Below, piece by piece: positions 7,824 to 19,811 of a DNA stretch of 64,000 bases. Position 1 is the stretch's first letter; the number at the start of each line of letters is the position of its first letter. The DNA comes from Clavibacter sp. A6099. GTDB taxonomy: Bacteria > Actinomycetota > Actinomycetes > Actinomycetales > Microbacteriaceae. The position numbers and the translations under genes are program-made. Where the stretch lies: positions 1,550,001-1,614,000 of the forward strand of contig NZ_CP083439.1 in NCBI RefSeq assembly GCF_021919125.1, read 5' to 3'. The notes below the pieces were generated by a model that saw nothing but the letters and a program-made list of their open reading frames with translations, had not been told where the DNA came from and did no database searches.

Positions 7824-8357
7824 ATGGAGCGATCGGTCGTGCTGCTGCGCGGGATCAACGTCGGGCGGGCGAAGCAGGTGCCCATGGCGCAGCTGACCGC
7901 GGCGCTCGAGGGGCTCGGCTACCTGCGCGTCCGCATCCATCTGCGGAGCGGGAACGCCGTCGTCGACCACGAGCGGCCGGTAGGCCGGGGCGCCGCGGTG
8001 GCCATCGAGGACGCGGTGCGGCTCGCCACGGGCGTGACCGCGGACGTCCACCTCGTGCCCGCCGACGACTTCCGGCGCATCGCGGCCGGCGTCCCGTTCG
8101 GCGCGGTCGCCGACGACCCGTCCCGCCTCATCGTCTCGTTCCTCGACCGGCCGCAGGATCCGCTGCCCGCGCCGCCGCCCGCCGCCGACATCGCGCCCGA
8201 CCTCGTCGAGGTCGGCCACGATGCCGTGTACTCCTGGCACCCCGACGGCGTCTCGGCTTCGCGCGTGCCGCCGGCGTTCTGGCGCGGGCTCGGGGCGTCC
8301 GTCACCGCGAGGAACGCGCGCACGGTCGCCGCGCTCGTGGCGCTCCTCGACTCCTGA
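7824..8357 (+). CDS. DUF1697 domain-containing protein
   Basis: A 177-residue protein of the DUF1697 family, recognised by the opening VLLRGINVGRAKQVPMAQL, the LRSGNAVV segment and the terminal TARNARTVAALVALL. The family is widespread in bacteria, cytosolic, about 175-180 residues long, and has no established biochemical function. GAGCGGG precedes the ATG at suitable distance. The gene stands alone, with about 65 bases before it and 111 after. Confidence 0.88.
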   Translation: MERSVVLLRGINVGRAKQVPMAQLTAALEGLGYLRVRIHLRSGNAVVDHERPVGRGAAVAIEDAVRLATGVTADVHLVPADDFRRIAAGVPFGAVADDPSRLIVSFLDRPQDPLPAPPPAADIAPDLVEVGHDAVYSWHPDGVSASRVPPAFWRGLGASVTARNARTVAALVALLDS

Positions 8358-8455
8358 CCCCCGCGTCCCCCAGTACGGGGGTGACGCCCGGGCGCCCGTC
8401 GGGATCCGGCACGGATCGGGGGCGTCGCGGCCTCCTCACGGCGCGGGCGGGGGGA

Positions 8456-8461
8456 TAGGTT
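8456..8461 (+). promoter_or_regulatory. -10 hexamer before the MpaB-type gene
   Basis: TAGGTT ends 7 bases before the GTG start of the MpaB-like oxygenase gene, the spacing expected for a leaderless transcript. Inference from pattern. Confidence 0.45.
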
Positions 8462-8468
8462 CGATCAC

Positions 8469-9446
8469 GTGAGCAGATTCGCGGAGCGCTGGAAGTCCCA
8501 CATCCTGGAGACGTTCTCCGCGGACTCCGAGGGGCGACCCCAGTGGATCCAGGACCTGGAGGACGGCGAGGACGCCGGCTGGTTCGGGCCCGGCTCCGCG
8601 GTCTGGGCCGTGCACGGCGGGATGCCGACGCTCGTCGCGGGGATCCGCGCCCTCCTCATGCAGACGCTGCACCCGGGCGCCATGGCCGGGGTCCACGACT
8701 GGTCGCGCTACCGCGAGGATCCGCTCGGCCGGCTGGCCGGCACGGTGCGCTGGGTCATCACCACCTCGTTCGGCGACCGCGACACCGCCGTCGACGTCAG
8801 CCGGCGCGTCCGCGGCTACCACCGCAAGGTGCAGGGCACCTACGTCGACGGCCACGGCGTCGAGCGCCCCTACAGCGCGAACGACCCCGACCTGCTCGCC
8901 TGGGTGCACATGGTCTTCACCGACGCGTTCCTCAGCACGCACATGCAGTGGGGGCCGCCGATCCCGGGCGGGCCCGACCGGTACGTGGCCGAGTGGGCCA
9001 AGGCGGGCGAGCTCATGGGCGTCGAGACGCCGCCGCGATCGCACGCCGAGCTGCACGCGCAGATCGACGCGTTCCACGACCAGGGCCTCCTCCGCGCCGA
9101 CGAGCGTACCCGCGAGACGATCTCCTTCCTCCGCGAGCCGCCGCTCCGCGCCTCGATGCTGCCGGCCTACCGCGTGCTGTTCGCGGGCGCCGTCGCGTCC
9201 CTCGAGCCGCGGTACCGCGAGCTCCTCGGGCTCGACAAGGCCTCGTTCGGCCCCTTCCCGCTCCCGGCGCTCGCGTCGACCCGGGTGATGCTCGGCGTCG
9301 CCGGGCGCGTGATGGGCGAGCAGTCCACGAGCCACGAGGCGGCGCTCAAGCGCATCGCGCGGCTGGAGGGGAGGCCGGCGTCGTCCGCGGATCCCCATCA
9401 CGGTCGCGGCGACGACGCCGGGCACCGCGCGCAGCCCGCGGCCTGA
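8469..9446 (+). CDS. Oxygenase MpaB family protein (DUF2236)
   Basis: A 325-residue member of the DUF2236 / MpaB / latex-clearing-protein fold. Diagnostic segments are FGPGSAVWAVHGG, the LLMQTLHPGAMAGVHDWSRY helix and TFADAF-like VFTDAFLSTHMQWG. Members of this fold bind b-type haem through conserved histidines and include oxygenases acting on terpenoid side chains and polyisoprene; the role of most actinobacterial copies is not known. GTG start, no signal peptide. It is followed by the divergently controlled dinB gene in the same direction after 82 bases. Confidence 0.87.
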   Translation: MSRFAERWKSHILETFSADSEGRPQWIQDLEDGEDAGWFGPGSAVWAVHGGMPTLVAGIRALLMQTLHPGAMAGVHDWSRYREDPLGRLAGTVRWVITTSFGDRDTAVDVSRRVRGYHRKVQGTYVDGHGVERPYSANDPDLLAWVHMVFTDAFLSTHMQWGPPIPGGPDRYVAEWAKAGELMGVETPPRSHAELHAQIDAFHDQGLLRADERTRETISFLREPPLRASMLPAYRVLFAGAVASLEPRYRELLGLDKASFGPFPLPALASTRVMLGVAGRVMGEQSTSHEAALKRIARLEGRPASSADPHHGRGDDAGHRAQPAA

Positions 9447-9528
9447 CCCAGCCCGTCCTCGAGCGGGCACCCGTCGCCGCCCGACTCGGGCGGTCGATGT
9501 CGGCGGCCCGGGCTAGCGTGGGGACGAC

Positions 9529-10821
9529 ATGAGCAGGCAGGACGGATCGACGAGGCGCACATCCGACGCGAGCGCGGACGACTCCGAGGCGACCATCCTG
9601 CACATCGACATGGACGCGTTCTTCGCCGCGGTCGAGCTCCTCGAGCGGCCGGAGCTCCGCGGAACCCCGGTCATCGTGGGCGGGTCGTCGGGTCGCGGAG
9701 TGGTCACGAGCGCCACCTACGAGGCGCGCCGCTTCGGCGTCCGCTCTGCCATGCCCATGGCGCAGGCGCTCCGCCTCTGCCCGCAGGCCACCGTCATCGG
9801 CGGCCACATGGAGAAGTACGCGCACTGGTCGCGCGTCGTGATGGGCATCTTCCGCGACGTCACTCCGCTCGTCGAGCCTCTCAGCATCGACGAGGCGTTC
9901 CTCGACGTCGCCGGCGCCCGCGGCCTGTTCGGCCCGCCGGCCGAGATCGGCGCGATGATCCGGCGCCGCGTGCACGCCGAGACCGGCCTCACCTGCTCGG
10001 TGGGGGCGGCCTCCACCAAGTTCGTCGCCAAGCTCGCGAGCACGCGCTGCAAGCCCGACGGCCTGCTCGTCATCCCCGCAGCCGAGACCCTGCCGTTCCT
10101 GCACGCCCTGCCGGTCGGCGCGCTCTGGGGCGTGGGGAGGACGACCGAGGAGGCGCTGCTCCGGCGCGGGCTCCGCACGGTGGCCGACATCGCGGACACC
10201 CCGCTTCCCGCCCTCCAGTCGATGCTCGGCGAGTCGGCGGGCGCCCGGCTGCACGACCTCTCCTGGGGGCGGGATCCGCGGCGCGTCAGCACGCACCGCG
10301 AGGAGAAGAGCATGGGGCACGAGAACACGTTCCACGACGACGTGACGGATCCCGAGATCGTCCGCCGGGAGCTCCTCGGCCAGGCCACGCGCGTCGCCGA
10401 GCGGCTGCGACGCGCGGGACTCACGGCACGGACCGTGTCGCTCAAGCTGCGCTACTCCGACTTCCGCACCATCACGCGCTCCCGCACGCTGTCGGAGCCC
10501 ACAGATGTCGCGCGGCGCATCTACGACGAGATCCGCGACGTGTACGAGCAGGTCGCGCGACCCGGCGACCGGATCCGGCTGGTGGGCGTGCGCGCCGAGC
10601 AGCTCGACGACGCCGACAACCGCGCCGTCGCCCTGTGGGACGCGGACGAGGGCTGGCGCGAGGCCGAGCGCACGGTCGACCAGGCGGCCGCGCGGTTCGG
10701 ACGCGGTGCCATCGGCCCGGCCTCGCTCCTGCGGAAGCCCGGGGTGAAGCGGGCTACCGTGTCGGATCCGCGCATGGAGGCGGCCGCGCGCGGTACCCTC
10801 CCCGGACACCCGCCTGACTGA
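9529..10821 (+). CDS. dinB: DNA polymerase IV (Y-family, error-prone)
   Basis: A 430-residue translesion polymerase. The catalytic carboxylates are in IDMDAFFAAVE near residue 24 and in SIDEAFLD. The helix-hairpin-helix thumb (WGVGRTTEEALLRRG) and the little-finger domain follow. Length is usual for actinobacterial DinB. A TAGCGT hexamer ends 9 bases before the ATG, so the message has little or no leader. No SOS (LexA) box of the CGAAC-N4-GTTCG type is visible just upstream, so DNA-damage control through LexA is not supported. I cannot see a C-terminal beta-clamp motif with confidence. Confidence 0.95.
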   Translation: MSRQDGSTRRTSDASADDSEATILHIDMDAFFAAVELLERPELRGTPVIVGGSSGRGVVTSATYEARRFGVRSAMPMAQALRLCPQATVIGGHMEKYAHWSRVVMGIFRDVTPLVEPLSIDEAFLDVAGARGLFGPPAEIGAMIRRRVHAETGLTCSVGAASTKFVAKLASTRCKPDGLLVIPAAETLPFLHALPVGALWGVGRTTEEALLRRGLRTVADIADTPLPALQSMLGESAGARLHDLSWGRDPRRVSTHREEKSMGHENTFHDDVTDPEIVRRELLGQATRVAERLRRAGLTARTVSLKLRYSDFRTITRSRTLSEPTDVARRIYDEIRDVYEQVARPGDRIRLVGVRAEQLDDADNRAVALWDADEGWREAERTVDQAAARFGRGAIGPASLLRKPGVKRATVSDPRMEAAARGTLPGHPPD

Positions 10822-10832
10822 CGAGGACCACC

Positions 10833-11282
10833 ATGACCGATCCCGCCGCGCCCGCATCCGACGACCACAGCCCCGCGGCGGAAGGAGCGGCTCCGACGCC
10901 GCCGGCCGCCATGCCGCTGGCGCCGCCCGCCGCCCATCCGGCGGCCGCCCCCTACGGCCTGGCACCCGCGCCGGTCCCGCCCTCCCCGGCGGCGGTCGCC
11001 TGGGGCCAGCCGGTCTACGCGGCCGCGCCGCCCAAGGGCCTCAGCCTCACCTCGATGATCCTCGGCCTGGTCTCGGTGTTCTTCTTCTGGACGTTCCTCT
11101 GCCCGCTCATCGGGCTCGTGTTCGGCATCATCGGCATCAGGAAGGAGCCGGCCGGCCGCGGCTTCGCCATCACCGGCCTCATCCTCAACGGACTGCTGCT
11201 GCTCATCCCCGTCGCGTTCGTGCTCTCGATCGTCGTCGCGGGCGGCACCCTCTTCGGCATCGCGGCCACCACCCCGCGCTGA
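10833..11282 (+). CDS. DUF4190 domain-containing membrane protein
   Basis: A 149-residue protein with a Pro/Ala-rich cytoplasmic N-terminus (about 65 residues) and two membrane helices. The first, LTSMILGLVSVFFFWTFL, and the second, FAITGLILNGLLLLIPV, are joined by a short basic loop (GIRKEPAGRG); this is the DUF4190 pattern found in many actinobacterial membrane proteins. It begins 11 bases after dinB with AGGACC before the ATG, so it is probably cotranscribed with dinB. Function unknown. Confidence 0.83.
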   Translation: MTDPAAPASDDHSPAAEGAAPTPPAAMPLAPPAAHPAAAPYGLAPAPVPPSPAAVAWGQPVYAAAPPKGLSLTSMILGLVSVFFFWTFLCPLIGLVFGIIGIRKEPAGRGFAITGLILNGLLLLIPVAFVLSIVVAGGTLFGIAATTPR

Positions 11283-11330
11283 CCCGCGCCGGCGCCGCCC
11301 CGCACCCGGTGGCGCGGCGGCCCCGGACGC

Positions 11331-12644
11331 CTAGGGCCGGCCCATGCCGCGGTAGCGCCACCCGGCGGCGCGCCACGCGACGGGATCCAGGCAGTTGCGG
11401 CCGTCGACGATGACGGGCGTCGTCACGATGGCCTTGAGCTCCGCGGGATCGATCGCCCGGTACTGCTTCCACTCGGTGAGCACCAGGACGGCGTCCGCGT
11501 CGCGCGCCGCCTCCTGCCACGTGTCGACGTAGGTGAGCTCCGGGAAGCGGCGGCGCGAGTTCTCATTGGCGTACGGATCCGTGGCGAGCACGCGCGCGCC
11601 CTGCAGCTGCAGCTGCGCGGAGATGCTGAGCGCGGGGGAGTCGCGCACGTCGTCCGACTCGGGCTTGAAGGCGAGGCCCAGCACGGCGATGTTGCGGCCG
11701 AGCAGGGATCCGCCGCACACCTCGCGCGCCACGTCGACCGCGCGAACGCGACGGCGCATGTTGATGGAGTCGACCTCGCGCAGGAACGTGAGCGCCTGGT
11801 CGGCGCCGAGCTCGCCCGCGCGCGCCATGAAGGCGCGGATGTCCTTGGGGAGGCAGCCGCCGCCGAAGCCGATGCCGGCGTTGAGGAAGCGGCGGCCGAT
11901 GCGGTCGTCGTACCCGATGGCGTCCGCCAGCTGCGTGACGTCGGCGCCCGTGGCCTCGCACACCTCCGCCATCGCGTTGATGAAGGAGATCTTGGTGGCG
12001 AGGAACGCGTTGGCGGAGACCTTCACGAGCTCGGCGGTCTCGTAGTCGGTGGTGACGCGGGCGGTGCCGGTGCCGAGGGCTGCTGCGTAGACCTCGTCGA
12101 GCGCGGAGCGCGCGGCCTCGCCGGCGTCGCCCGCGGGCAGGCCGTAGACGAAGCGGTCGGGCGTGAGCGTGTCCTCGACCGCGAAGCCCTCGCGCAGGAA
12201 CTCCGGGTTCCACACCAGCGTCGCGCCGGGGACGCGTGCCTCGATGCGCTCCGCGAGCCGGCGCGCGGTGCCCACGGGCACGGTGGACTTGCCGGCCACG
12301 ACGTCGCCGGGCGCGAGGTGGGGGATCAGGGCATCGACCGCGGCGTCGACGTAGGTCATGTCCGCCGCGTTCTCGCCGCGCTTCTGGGGCGTGCCGACGG
12401 CGATGAAGTGCACGCGGGATCCGGCGGCCTCGGCCGTGTCGGTGGTGAAGCGGAGGCGGCCGGTCGCGAGCTGCTCGGTGAGGAGATCCGGCAGGCCGGG
12501 CTCGAAGAACGGGGCGACGCCGGTCTGCAGCGACGCGATCTTCGCGGCGTCCACGTCGATGGCGACCACGTCGTGCCCGAGGCGGCTCATGCACGCGGCG
12601 TGGACGGTGCCGAGGTAGCCGCAGCCGATGACGGAGATGCGCAC
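11331..12644 (-). CDS. UDP-glucose 6-dehydrogenase
   Basis: A 437-residue nucleotide-sugar dehydrogenase that makes UDP-glucuronate from UDP-glucose with two NAD+, a precursor for exopolysaccharide or cell-wall glycans. It begins with the NAD-binding GCGYLG. Catalytic residues are visible: VWNPEFLREG and the nucleophilic Cys in GFGGGCLPKD, then KPESDDVRDSPA in the UDP-binding domain. GTG was chosen as start because the protein then begins at the first strand of the Rossmann fold and GAAGGAAC lies upstream. It is a single-gene unit converging with the DUF4190 gene; no glycosyltransferases are next to it. Confidence 0.94.
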   Translation of the reverse strand: MRISVIGCGYLGTVHAACMSRLGHDVVAIDVDAAKIASLQTGVAPFFEPGLPDLLTEQLATGRLRFTTDTAEAAGSRVHFIAVGTPQKRGENAADMTYVDAAVDALIPHLAPGDVVAGKSTVPVGTARRLAERIEARVPGATLVWNPEFLREGFAVEDTLTPDRFVYGLPAGDAGEAARSALDEVYAAALGTGTARVTTDYETAELVKVSANAFLATKISFINAMAEVCEATGADVTQLADAIGYDDRIGRRFLNAGIGFGGGCLPKDIRAFMARAGELGADQALTFLREVDSINMRRRVRAVDVAREVCGGSLLGRNIAVLGLAFKPESDDVRDSPALSISAQLQLQGARVLATDPYANENSRRRFPELTYVDTWQEAARDADAVLVLTEWKQYRAIDPAELKAIVTTPVIVDGRNCLDPVAWRAAGWRYRGMGRP

Positions 12645-12715
12645 GGGGGAGTTCCTTCGCGTCGAGGGGGGGGCCGCCGGGCCGCGGCGTCGGCACCGTA
12701 TCACGGTGACGTGAC

Positions 12716-12774
12716 GCGCCAGGGGCGGGGCCCGACGTGCGCTCGCGCGCCGCGTCGGTCCCCGCCCCTGGCGC
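12716..12774 (-). terminator. Strong terminator hairpin after treZ
   Basis: A long inverted repeat whose outer stem (GCGCCAGGGGCGGGG with its complement, one small bulge) and inner GACG/CGTC stem close over a GC-rich loop. It begins 6 bases past the treZ stop and ends the treX-treY-treZ unit. Confidence 0.75.
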
Positions 12775-12780
12775 GGTGGA

Positions 12781-14583
12781 TCAGGCCAGCAGAGCCTCCG
12801 CGGAGTCCGCGACCGGTCCGAGGATCGCGGCGGAGCGCGCGGGCAGGACGACCTCGTCGTCCCCCAGCGCGACGCCCGGCGCCGTCGCGAGCAGCAGCGC
12901 GGGGCGCTCGCCCACGACGGGCACGCGCCGCTCCTCGTCGGACAGGTTGACCACGATGGACAGCTCGCCGCGGTCCATCACGAGCAGGCGCGCCTCCTCG
13001 TGCACCTCGACCTCGACCTCGGCGAACCGGGGGTCGGTGAGGTCGGGGTGCGCGCGGCGCAGGCGGATCAGCTCGGAGTAGAGCGCGAACAGGCGGGCAT
13101 GCTGCGAGTCGGCTGCCGCGGCGCCGTAGAGCTCCGACCAGTCGAGCTTGGAGTCCTGGAACGTGGAGAGGTCCTGCGGGTTCGGCACGACCGACTCGTC
13201 CCAGCCCATCTTCGCGAACTCCGCGATGCGTCCCCTCGCGGTCGCCTCGCCGAGGTCGTGCTCGGGGTGCGACGTGAAGAACTGCCACGGCGTGGTGGCG
13301 CCCCACTCCTCGCCCATGAAGAGCATGGGCGTGAAGGGCGACGTCAGCGTGAGCACCGCGGCCAGCGCGAGCCCGCCCTCGTCGAGCGTCGCCGTGAGGC
13401 GGTCGCCCGTCGCGCGGTTGCCGATCTGGTCGTGGTTCTGGTTCGCGACCACGAGGCGGTGCGCCGGGATCCGCTCGGTGTCGAGCGGTCGCCCGTGCAC
13501 GCGTCCGCGGAACGACGACCACGTGCCGTCGTGGAAGAAGCCGCGCGTGATGACCTTGGCGAGCGCCTCGAGCGACGCGAAGTCCTCGTAGTAGCCGGTG
13601 GTCTCGCCCGTGAGCGCGACGTGGACCGCGTGGTGGAAGTCGTCGCTCCACTGCGCGTCGAGCCCGTAGCCGTGCGCCTCGCGCGAGGTGATGAGCTTCG
13701 GGTCGTTGAGGTCGGACTCCGCGATGAGCGTGAGCGGACGCCCGACGTGCGCGGACAGCACGTCCACCTGCACCGCGAGCTCCTCGAGGAGGTGCGTAGC
13801 CGTGTCGTCCACGAGCGCGTGCACCGCGTCCAGCCGCAGCGCGTCGACGTGGTAGTCGCCGAGCCACATGAGCGCGTTGTCGATGATGTACTCGCGCACG
13901 GGGCCGGAGTCCTCGCCGTCGAGGTTGAGGCTGGATCCCCACGTGTTCGCCGACGCCTCGTGGAGGTACGGGCCGTAGACGGGCAGGTAGTTGCCGGACG
14001 GGCCGAGGTGGTTGTACACGACGTCCTGCACCACGCCGAGGCCGCGGGCATGGCACGCGTCGACGAAGCGCTGGTACGCCTCGGGTCCGCCGTACGTCTC
14101 CTGCACCGTGTACCAGAGCACCCCGTCGTAGCCCCAGTTGTGCGTGCCGTTGAAGCCGTTGACCGGCAGCACCTCGACGAGGTCGACGCCGAGCGCGACC
14201 AGGTGGTCGAGCCGGTCGATGGCGGAGTCGAGGGTGCCGTCGGGCGTGAACGTGCCGATGTGCATCTCGTAGATCACGGCGCCGGCGAGCTGGCGGCCGG
14301 TCCACGCCTGGTCGGTCCACGCGAACGACGACGGGTCGTACGTCCGCGAGCGGCCGTGGACGCCCTCGGGCTGGCGACGCGAGCGCGGATCCGGCAGCGG
14401 CGTGTCCGCGTCGTCCACGAGGTAGCCGTAGTCGAGGTCGCCGGAGGGCAGGGACTCTGCGCGGTCGGCGTCGAGGGTCCACCAGCCGTCGCCGACGGGC
14501 GAGAGCGGCAGGCGCTCGTCGCCCACGGAGAGCGCGAGGGTGCGGGCCTTCGGGGCCCAGATGTCGAAGCGGTCGTCGGTCAT
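12781..14583 (-). CDS. treZ: Malto-oligosyltrehalose trehalohydrolase
   Basis: A 600-residue GH13 enzyme that releases trehalose from maltooligosyl-trehalose in the TreY-TreZ pathway. An N-terminal immunoglobulin-like domain ([13 protein letters not shown]) precedes the barrel. Barrel motifs: NHLGPSGNY (region I), the nucleophile in LRLDAVHAL (region II), the acid/base in LIAESDLN (region III) and [10 protein letters not shown] (region IV). The segment WGYDGVLWY is characteristic of TreZ. Its ATG overlaps the treY stop (ATGA), so it is translated by coupling as the last gene of the unit. The protein is cytoplasmic. Confidence 0.95.
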   Translation of the reverse strand: MTDDRFDIWAPKARTLALSVGDERLPLSPVGDGWWTLDADRAESLPSGDLDYGYLVDDADTPLPDPRSRRQPEGVHGRSRTYDPSSFAWTDQAWTGRQLAGAVIYEMHIGTFTPDGTLDSAIDRLDHLVALGVDLVEVLPVNGFNGTHNWGYDGVLWYTVQETYGGPEAYQRFVDACHARGLGVVQDVVYNHLGPSGNYLPVYGPYLHEASANTWGSSLNLDGEDSGPVREYIIDNALMWLGDYHVDALRLDAVHALVDDTATHLLEELAVQVDVLSAHVGRPLTLIAESDLNDPKLITSREAHGYGLDAQWSDDFHHAVHVALTGETTGYYEDFASLEALAKVITRGFFHDGTWSSFRGRVHGRPLDTERIPAHRLVVANQNHDQIGNRATGDRLTATLDEGGLALAAVLTLTSPFTPMLFMGEEWGATTPWQFFTSHPEHDLGEATARGRIAEFAKMGWDESVVPNPQDLSTFQDSKLDWSELYGAAAADSQHARLFALYSELIRLRRAHPDLTDPRFAEVEVEVHEEARLLVMDRGELSIVVNLSDEERRVPVVGERPALLLATAPGVALGDDEVVLPARSAAILGPVADSAEALLA

Positions 14584-16927
14584 GCTCGGCTCCCGGGGGT
14601 GAGGTCGGCTGCGGTGGATGCGGGCGCGAGGATCGCGACCGGGTAGTCGGCGAGGAGCGCGGCGACGGACACGCGCCCGCCGTCGAGGCGACGGCCGCTC
14701 ACGTGGTCGACGAGCGCGCCCTCGGGCAGGGCGATGGAGGTGGATCCCCAGCCGCCGCCGGTCTCGAGCCCGACGGGCAGGCGGGTGGCGACGGTGATCG
14801 CCCCGCCGCGGTCGAACGCGATCACGTGGGCCGCGGCGTCGCCGGTTGCGCGCACGGGCTCGTAGCCCGTGAACAGCTCCGGGTGGTCGCGGCGGAGGCG
14901 GAGCGCGCGCGCCGTGACGAGGAGCTTGGCGGCCCCCGTCTCGTCGATCGCGGGCTCGGCGCCCTTGAGCACGGCGTCGAGGGCGGCGCGGCGCATGCCG
15001 AAGTCGACCTCGCGGCGGTTGTCGGGATCCACGAGGCTCGTCTCCCACAGCTCGCTGCCCTGGTAGACGTCGGGCATGCCGGGGGCGGTGAGCTGGATGG
15101 CCTTGGCCGCCAGCGAGTTCGACCAGCCCGGGCCGGAGAGCCGGTCGTAGAGCCCGGCGACGATCGTGCGGGCGCGCGGGTCGTCGAAGGCCGCGTCGAC
15201 GAGCGCGTGCATGCGCTCCTCGAAGGCCTCGTCGGGCGCGGTCCACGTGGTCGAGTCGCCGGCCTCGCGCGACGCCTTCTCGGCGTACGCGTGGAGGCGC
15301 TCGCGCGACGCGGGCCAGGTGCCGACGAGCGTCTGCCAGAGCAGGTTCTCGAACGGGCCGTCCCCGGTCGGTGCCACCTCGCGGAGCTGGCCGAGCGCGT
15401 CGCGCCACGCCTCGGGCGTCTCGGAGAGCACGTCGATGCGGGCGCGCACGTCCTCGCCGCGCTTGGTGTCGTGGGTGGAGAGCGTGGTCATCGCGTGCGG
15501 CGCGATGCGGTGGCGCTCCTGCTGACGAGCGTGGAAGTCGTCCACGTCGATCGCGAAGATCGACGGGTCGGCGCCGACCTCGTTGAGCGAGACGAGGCGC
15601 GAGTACCGGTAGAACGCGGTGTCCTCGACGCCCTTGGCCATGACCATGCCGCTCGTCTGCTGGAAGCGCTGGGCCACGAGCGTGGACGCATCCGAGAGCT
15701 GCGGCATGAGCGCGTCGATGGTGGCGACGAGGTCGGGGCGGCTGGCACGCGCGGCCTCGGCGGCCTCCTCGAGGTGATGCAGCCCGCCCGGCAGGTAGCT
15801 GCGGTACACGGGGAAGGTCGCGAGCAGCTCGGCGAGGGCGTCGGCGGCGTCGGCGGGCGCGTCCTCGACGAGGCGCTCGAGCCGGAGCACCTCACTGCGC
15901 AGGATCCCGTCGGCGATGCCGCGCTTGGTGCCGCGGATCATGTCGGCCCAGCTGGTGAGCTCGCCCTGCGGCAGGCCGCGGAGCGACGCCTCGAGGTGGT
16001 CGAGCTCGACCTGGCCGTCGGGGTCGACGAGCACGCGGTCGATCTCGGCGAGCGCGTCGTACCCGGTCGTGCCGGCGGTCGCCCAGTCGGTGGGCAGCGT
16101 CTCGCCGGGCTCGAGGATCTTCTCCACGAGCACGTACGCGCCGCCCGTGATCCGCGCGAGGTCGTCGAGGTACCCCTTCGGGTCGAGCAGGCCGTCCGGG
16201 TGGTCGACGCGCAGCCCGTCGGCGAGGCCGTCGCGGAACCAGCGGGAGATCTCCGCGTGCGACTCCTCGAAGACGCGGGGCAGCTCGACGCGGATGCCCG
16301 CGAGCGTGTTCACCGCGAAGAAGCGGCGGTAGTTGAGCTCGGCGTCGGCGCGGCGCCAGTTGACCAGCTCGTAGGACTGGCGCTCGTGCACGGTGCGGGC
16401 GTCCGCGTCGTCCTCGGCCGTGCCGGGTGCGACGGGGAACCGCTGGTCGTAGTAGCGCAGCTCGACGGCGCCGTCGTCGCCGTGCACGAGCGTGAGCTCG
16501 TCGAGCTCGGACTCGCCGTCGCCGAGCACGGGGATCCGCACCTTGCCACGGCCGAAGTCCCAGTCCACGTCGAACGCGTCGGCGTAGCGGCTCGCGGTGC
16601 CGTGCGCGAGCAGGTCCCACCACCAGAGGCTCTCGACGGGCGTCGCGACGCCGACGTGGTTGGGGACGATGTCCACCAGCACGCCGAGGCCCAGCTCGTG
16701 CGCGCGGTCCGCGACGGCCTTGAGCCCGGCGGCGCCGCCGCGGGACGGGTCCACCTGCGAGTGGTCGACCACGTCGTAGCCGTGGTCGGATCCGGGCTCG
16801 GCCGCGAGGATGGGGCTGAGGTACACCCAGTCCGCGCCGAGGTCCTTCACGTACGGCAGCTGCTCGGCCACGGCGGCGAGGTCGAACGACTCCCGCACCT
16901 GGAACCGGTAGGTGGAGATGGGGGTTC

Positions 16928-16931
<4 letters not shown>
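14580..16931 (-). CDS. treY: Malto-oligosyltrehalose synthase
   Basis: A 783-residue GH13 enzyme that isomerises the reducing-end alpha-1,4 bond of maltooligosaccharides to the alpha-1,1 bond of trehalose. It opens with TPISTYRFQ, as TreY proteins do. Other diagnostic segments are [39 protein letters not shown] and [14 protein letters not shown]. The start is TTG, overlapping the TGA of the upstream gene (TTGA) and preceded by AAGGAG at 9 bases, which makes TTG convincing. It works with the flanking debranching enzyme and TreZ to convert glycogen-like glucan to trehalose, a compatible solute. Confidence 0.95.
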
Positions 16932-19132
<2,201 letters not shown>

Positions 19133-19339
19133 GTGGTCCTCCAGTTGGGTCGACTCGTCCGCCGGCGGTGCGCGGGCGTGCGTGCGCGGGGTCCGTCGGG
19201 GGCGGGGCAGGCGGTGGATCAGCGTGGGCCGCAACGGCAGGGAGGCCGGATGCGACGCAGCGACGCACCAGGGGCGAGGTTACCGCGAGGACGCGGATCG
19301 CCCGGCATCCTCGGGGTGCCGCGGGGTACGGTGGGACGC

Positions 19340-19672
19340 ATGACCAACCTCGTCGCACAGCTCGCAGAGAACGTGAAGAACGCCGGAGTGGGGACGGTCT
19401 ACGGCGACCCCCTCGACATCGACGGCTCGACCATCGTGCCCGTGGCCTTCGCCTGGTACGGATTCGGCGGGGGCAGCGACCTCCCCGACTCCGACGGCAA
19501 CGTCGCGGGCGGCGGCGGGGGAGGCGGCGCCACCTGGCCCATCGGCGCGTACATCGCCACCGACGGCGAGGTGCGGTTCCAGCCCAACGTCATCGCGCTG
19601 CTCGCGGTGGCCACGCCCGTCATCTGGATCTCCGGCAAGGTCCTCGTCAAGCTCATCAAGACGCTGAGGTAG
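19340..19672 (+). CDS. GerW (YtfJ)-like protein
   Basis: A 110-residue protein with the GerW/YtfJ family pattern: an N-terminal helix, GDPLDIDGSTIVPVAFAWYGFGGG, a long glycine-rich stretch (about residues 60-68), then beta strands and a hydrophobic C-terminal helix (NVIALLAVATPVIWISGKVLVKLI). In Bacillus GerW is a spore-coat-associated protein, but this organism shows no sign of sporulation and actinobacterial copies have no known role. A TACGGT hexamer ends 7 bases before the ATG. It diverges from the tre unit across about 207 bases that hold the two promoters and nothing else recognisable. Confidence 0.75.
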   Translation: MTNLVAQLAENVKNAGVGTVYGDPLDIDGSTIVPVAFAWYGFGGGSDLPDSDGNVAGGGGGGGATWPIGAYIATDGEVRFQPNVIALLAVATPVIWISGKVLVKLIKTLR

Positions 19673-19692
19673 TCGGCGCGCACGACCACCGC

Positions 19693-19724
19693 GGAGCGCG
19701 GGTGCCCTCGAGCATCCGCGCTCC
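19693..19724 (+). terminator. Terminator hairpin after GerW-like gene
   Basis: A 13-bp stem (GGAGCGCGG paired with CCGCGCTCC, extended by GTGC/GCAT with one G-U) and a 6-base loop, 20 bases after the stop. No U-tract. It insulates the riboswitch promoter downstream. Confidence 0.6.
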
Positions 19725-19740
19725 CGTGCGTCCGGGGCGG

Positions 19741-19782
19741 GCGCGCATCCCGGGCCCGCGTCCCGGCGCGCGCATCCCGGGC
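19741..19782 (+). repeat. 15-bp direct repeat upstream of the riboswitch promoter
   Basis: GCGCGCATCCCGGGC occurs perfectly at 19741-19755 and 19768-19782, 27 bases apart. Each contains the palindrome CCCGGG. It lies just upstream of the -10 of the thiamine operon and may be a factor site or a chance GC-rich repeat. Confidence 0.7.
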
Positions 19783-19797
19783 GCGTCGACCGCGCGC

Positions 19798-19803
19798 TAG
19801 GAT
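19798..19803 (+). promoter_or_regulatory. -10 hexamer of the TPP-riboswitch operon
   Basis: TAGGAT lies about 8 bases before the 5' end of the riboswitch aptamer, so the transcript would begin right at the aptamer. No good -35 is visible. Confidence 0.55.
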
Positions 19804-19811
19804 CGCCTCGA

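Noticed and set aside
9447-9528. LexA/SOS box before dinB
   Set aside because: No CGAAC-N4-GTTCG-like palindrome; only a TAGCGT -10 type hexamer is present.
12781-15408. Extended treZ frame to 15408
   Set aside because: The upstream 270 residues are an out-of-frame reading of treY; the TreZ domain starts at the ATG overlapping the treY stop.
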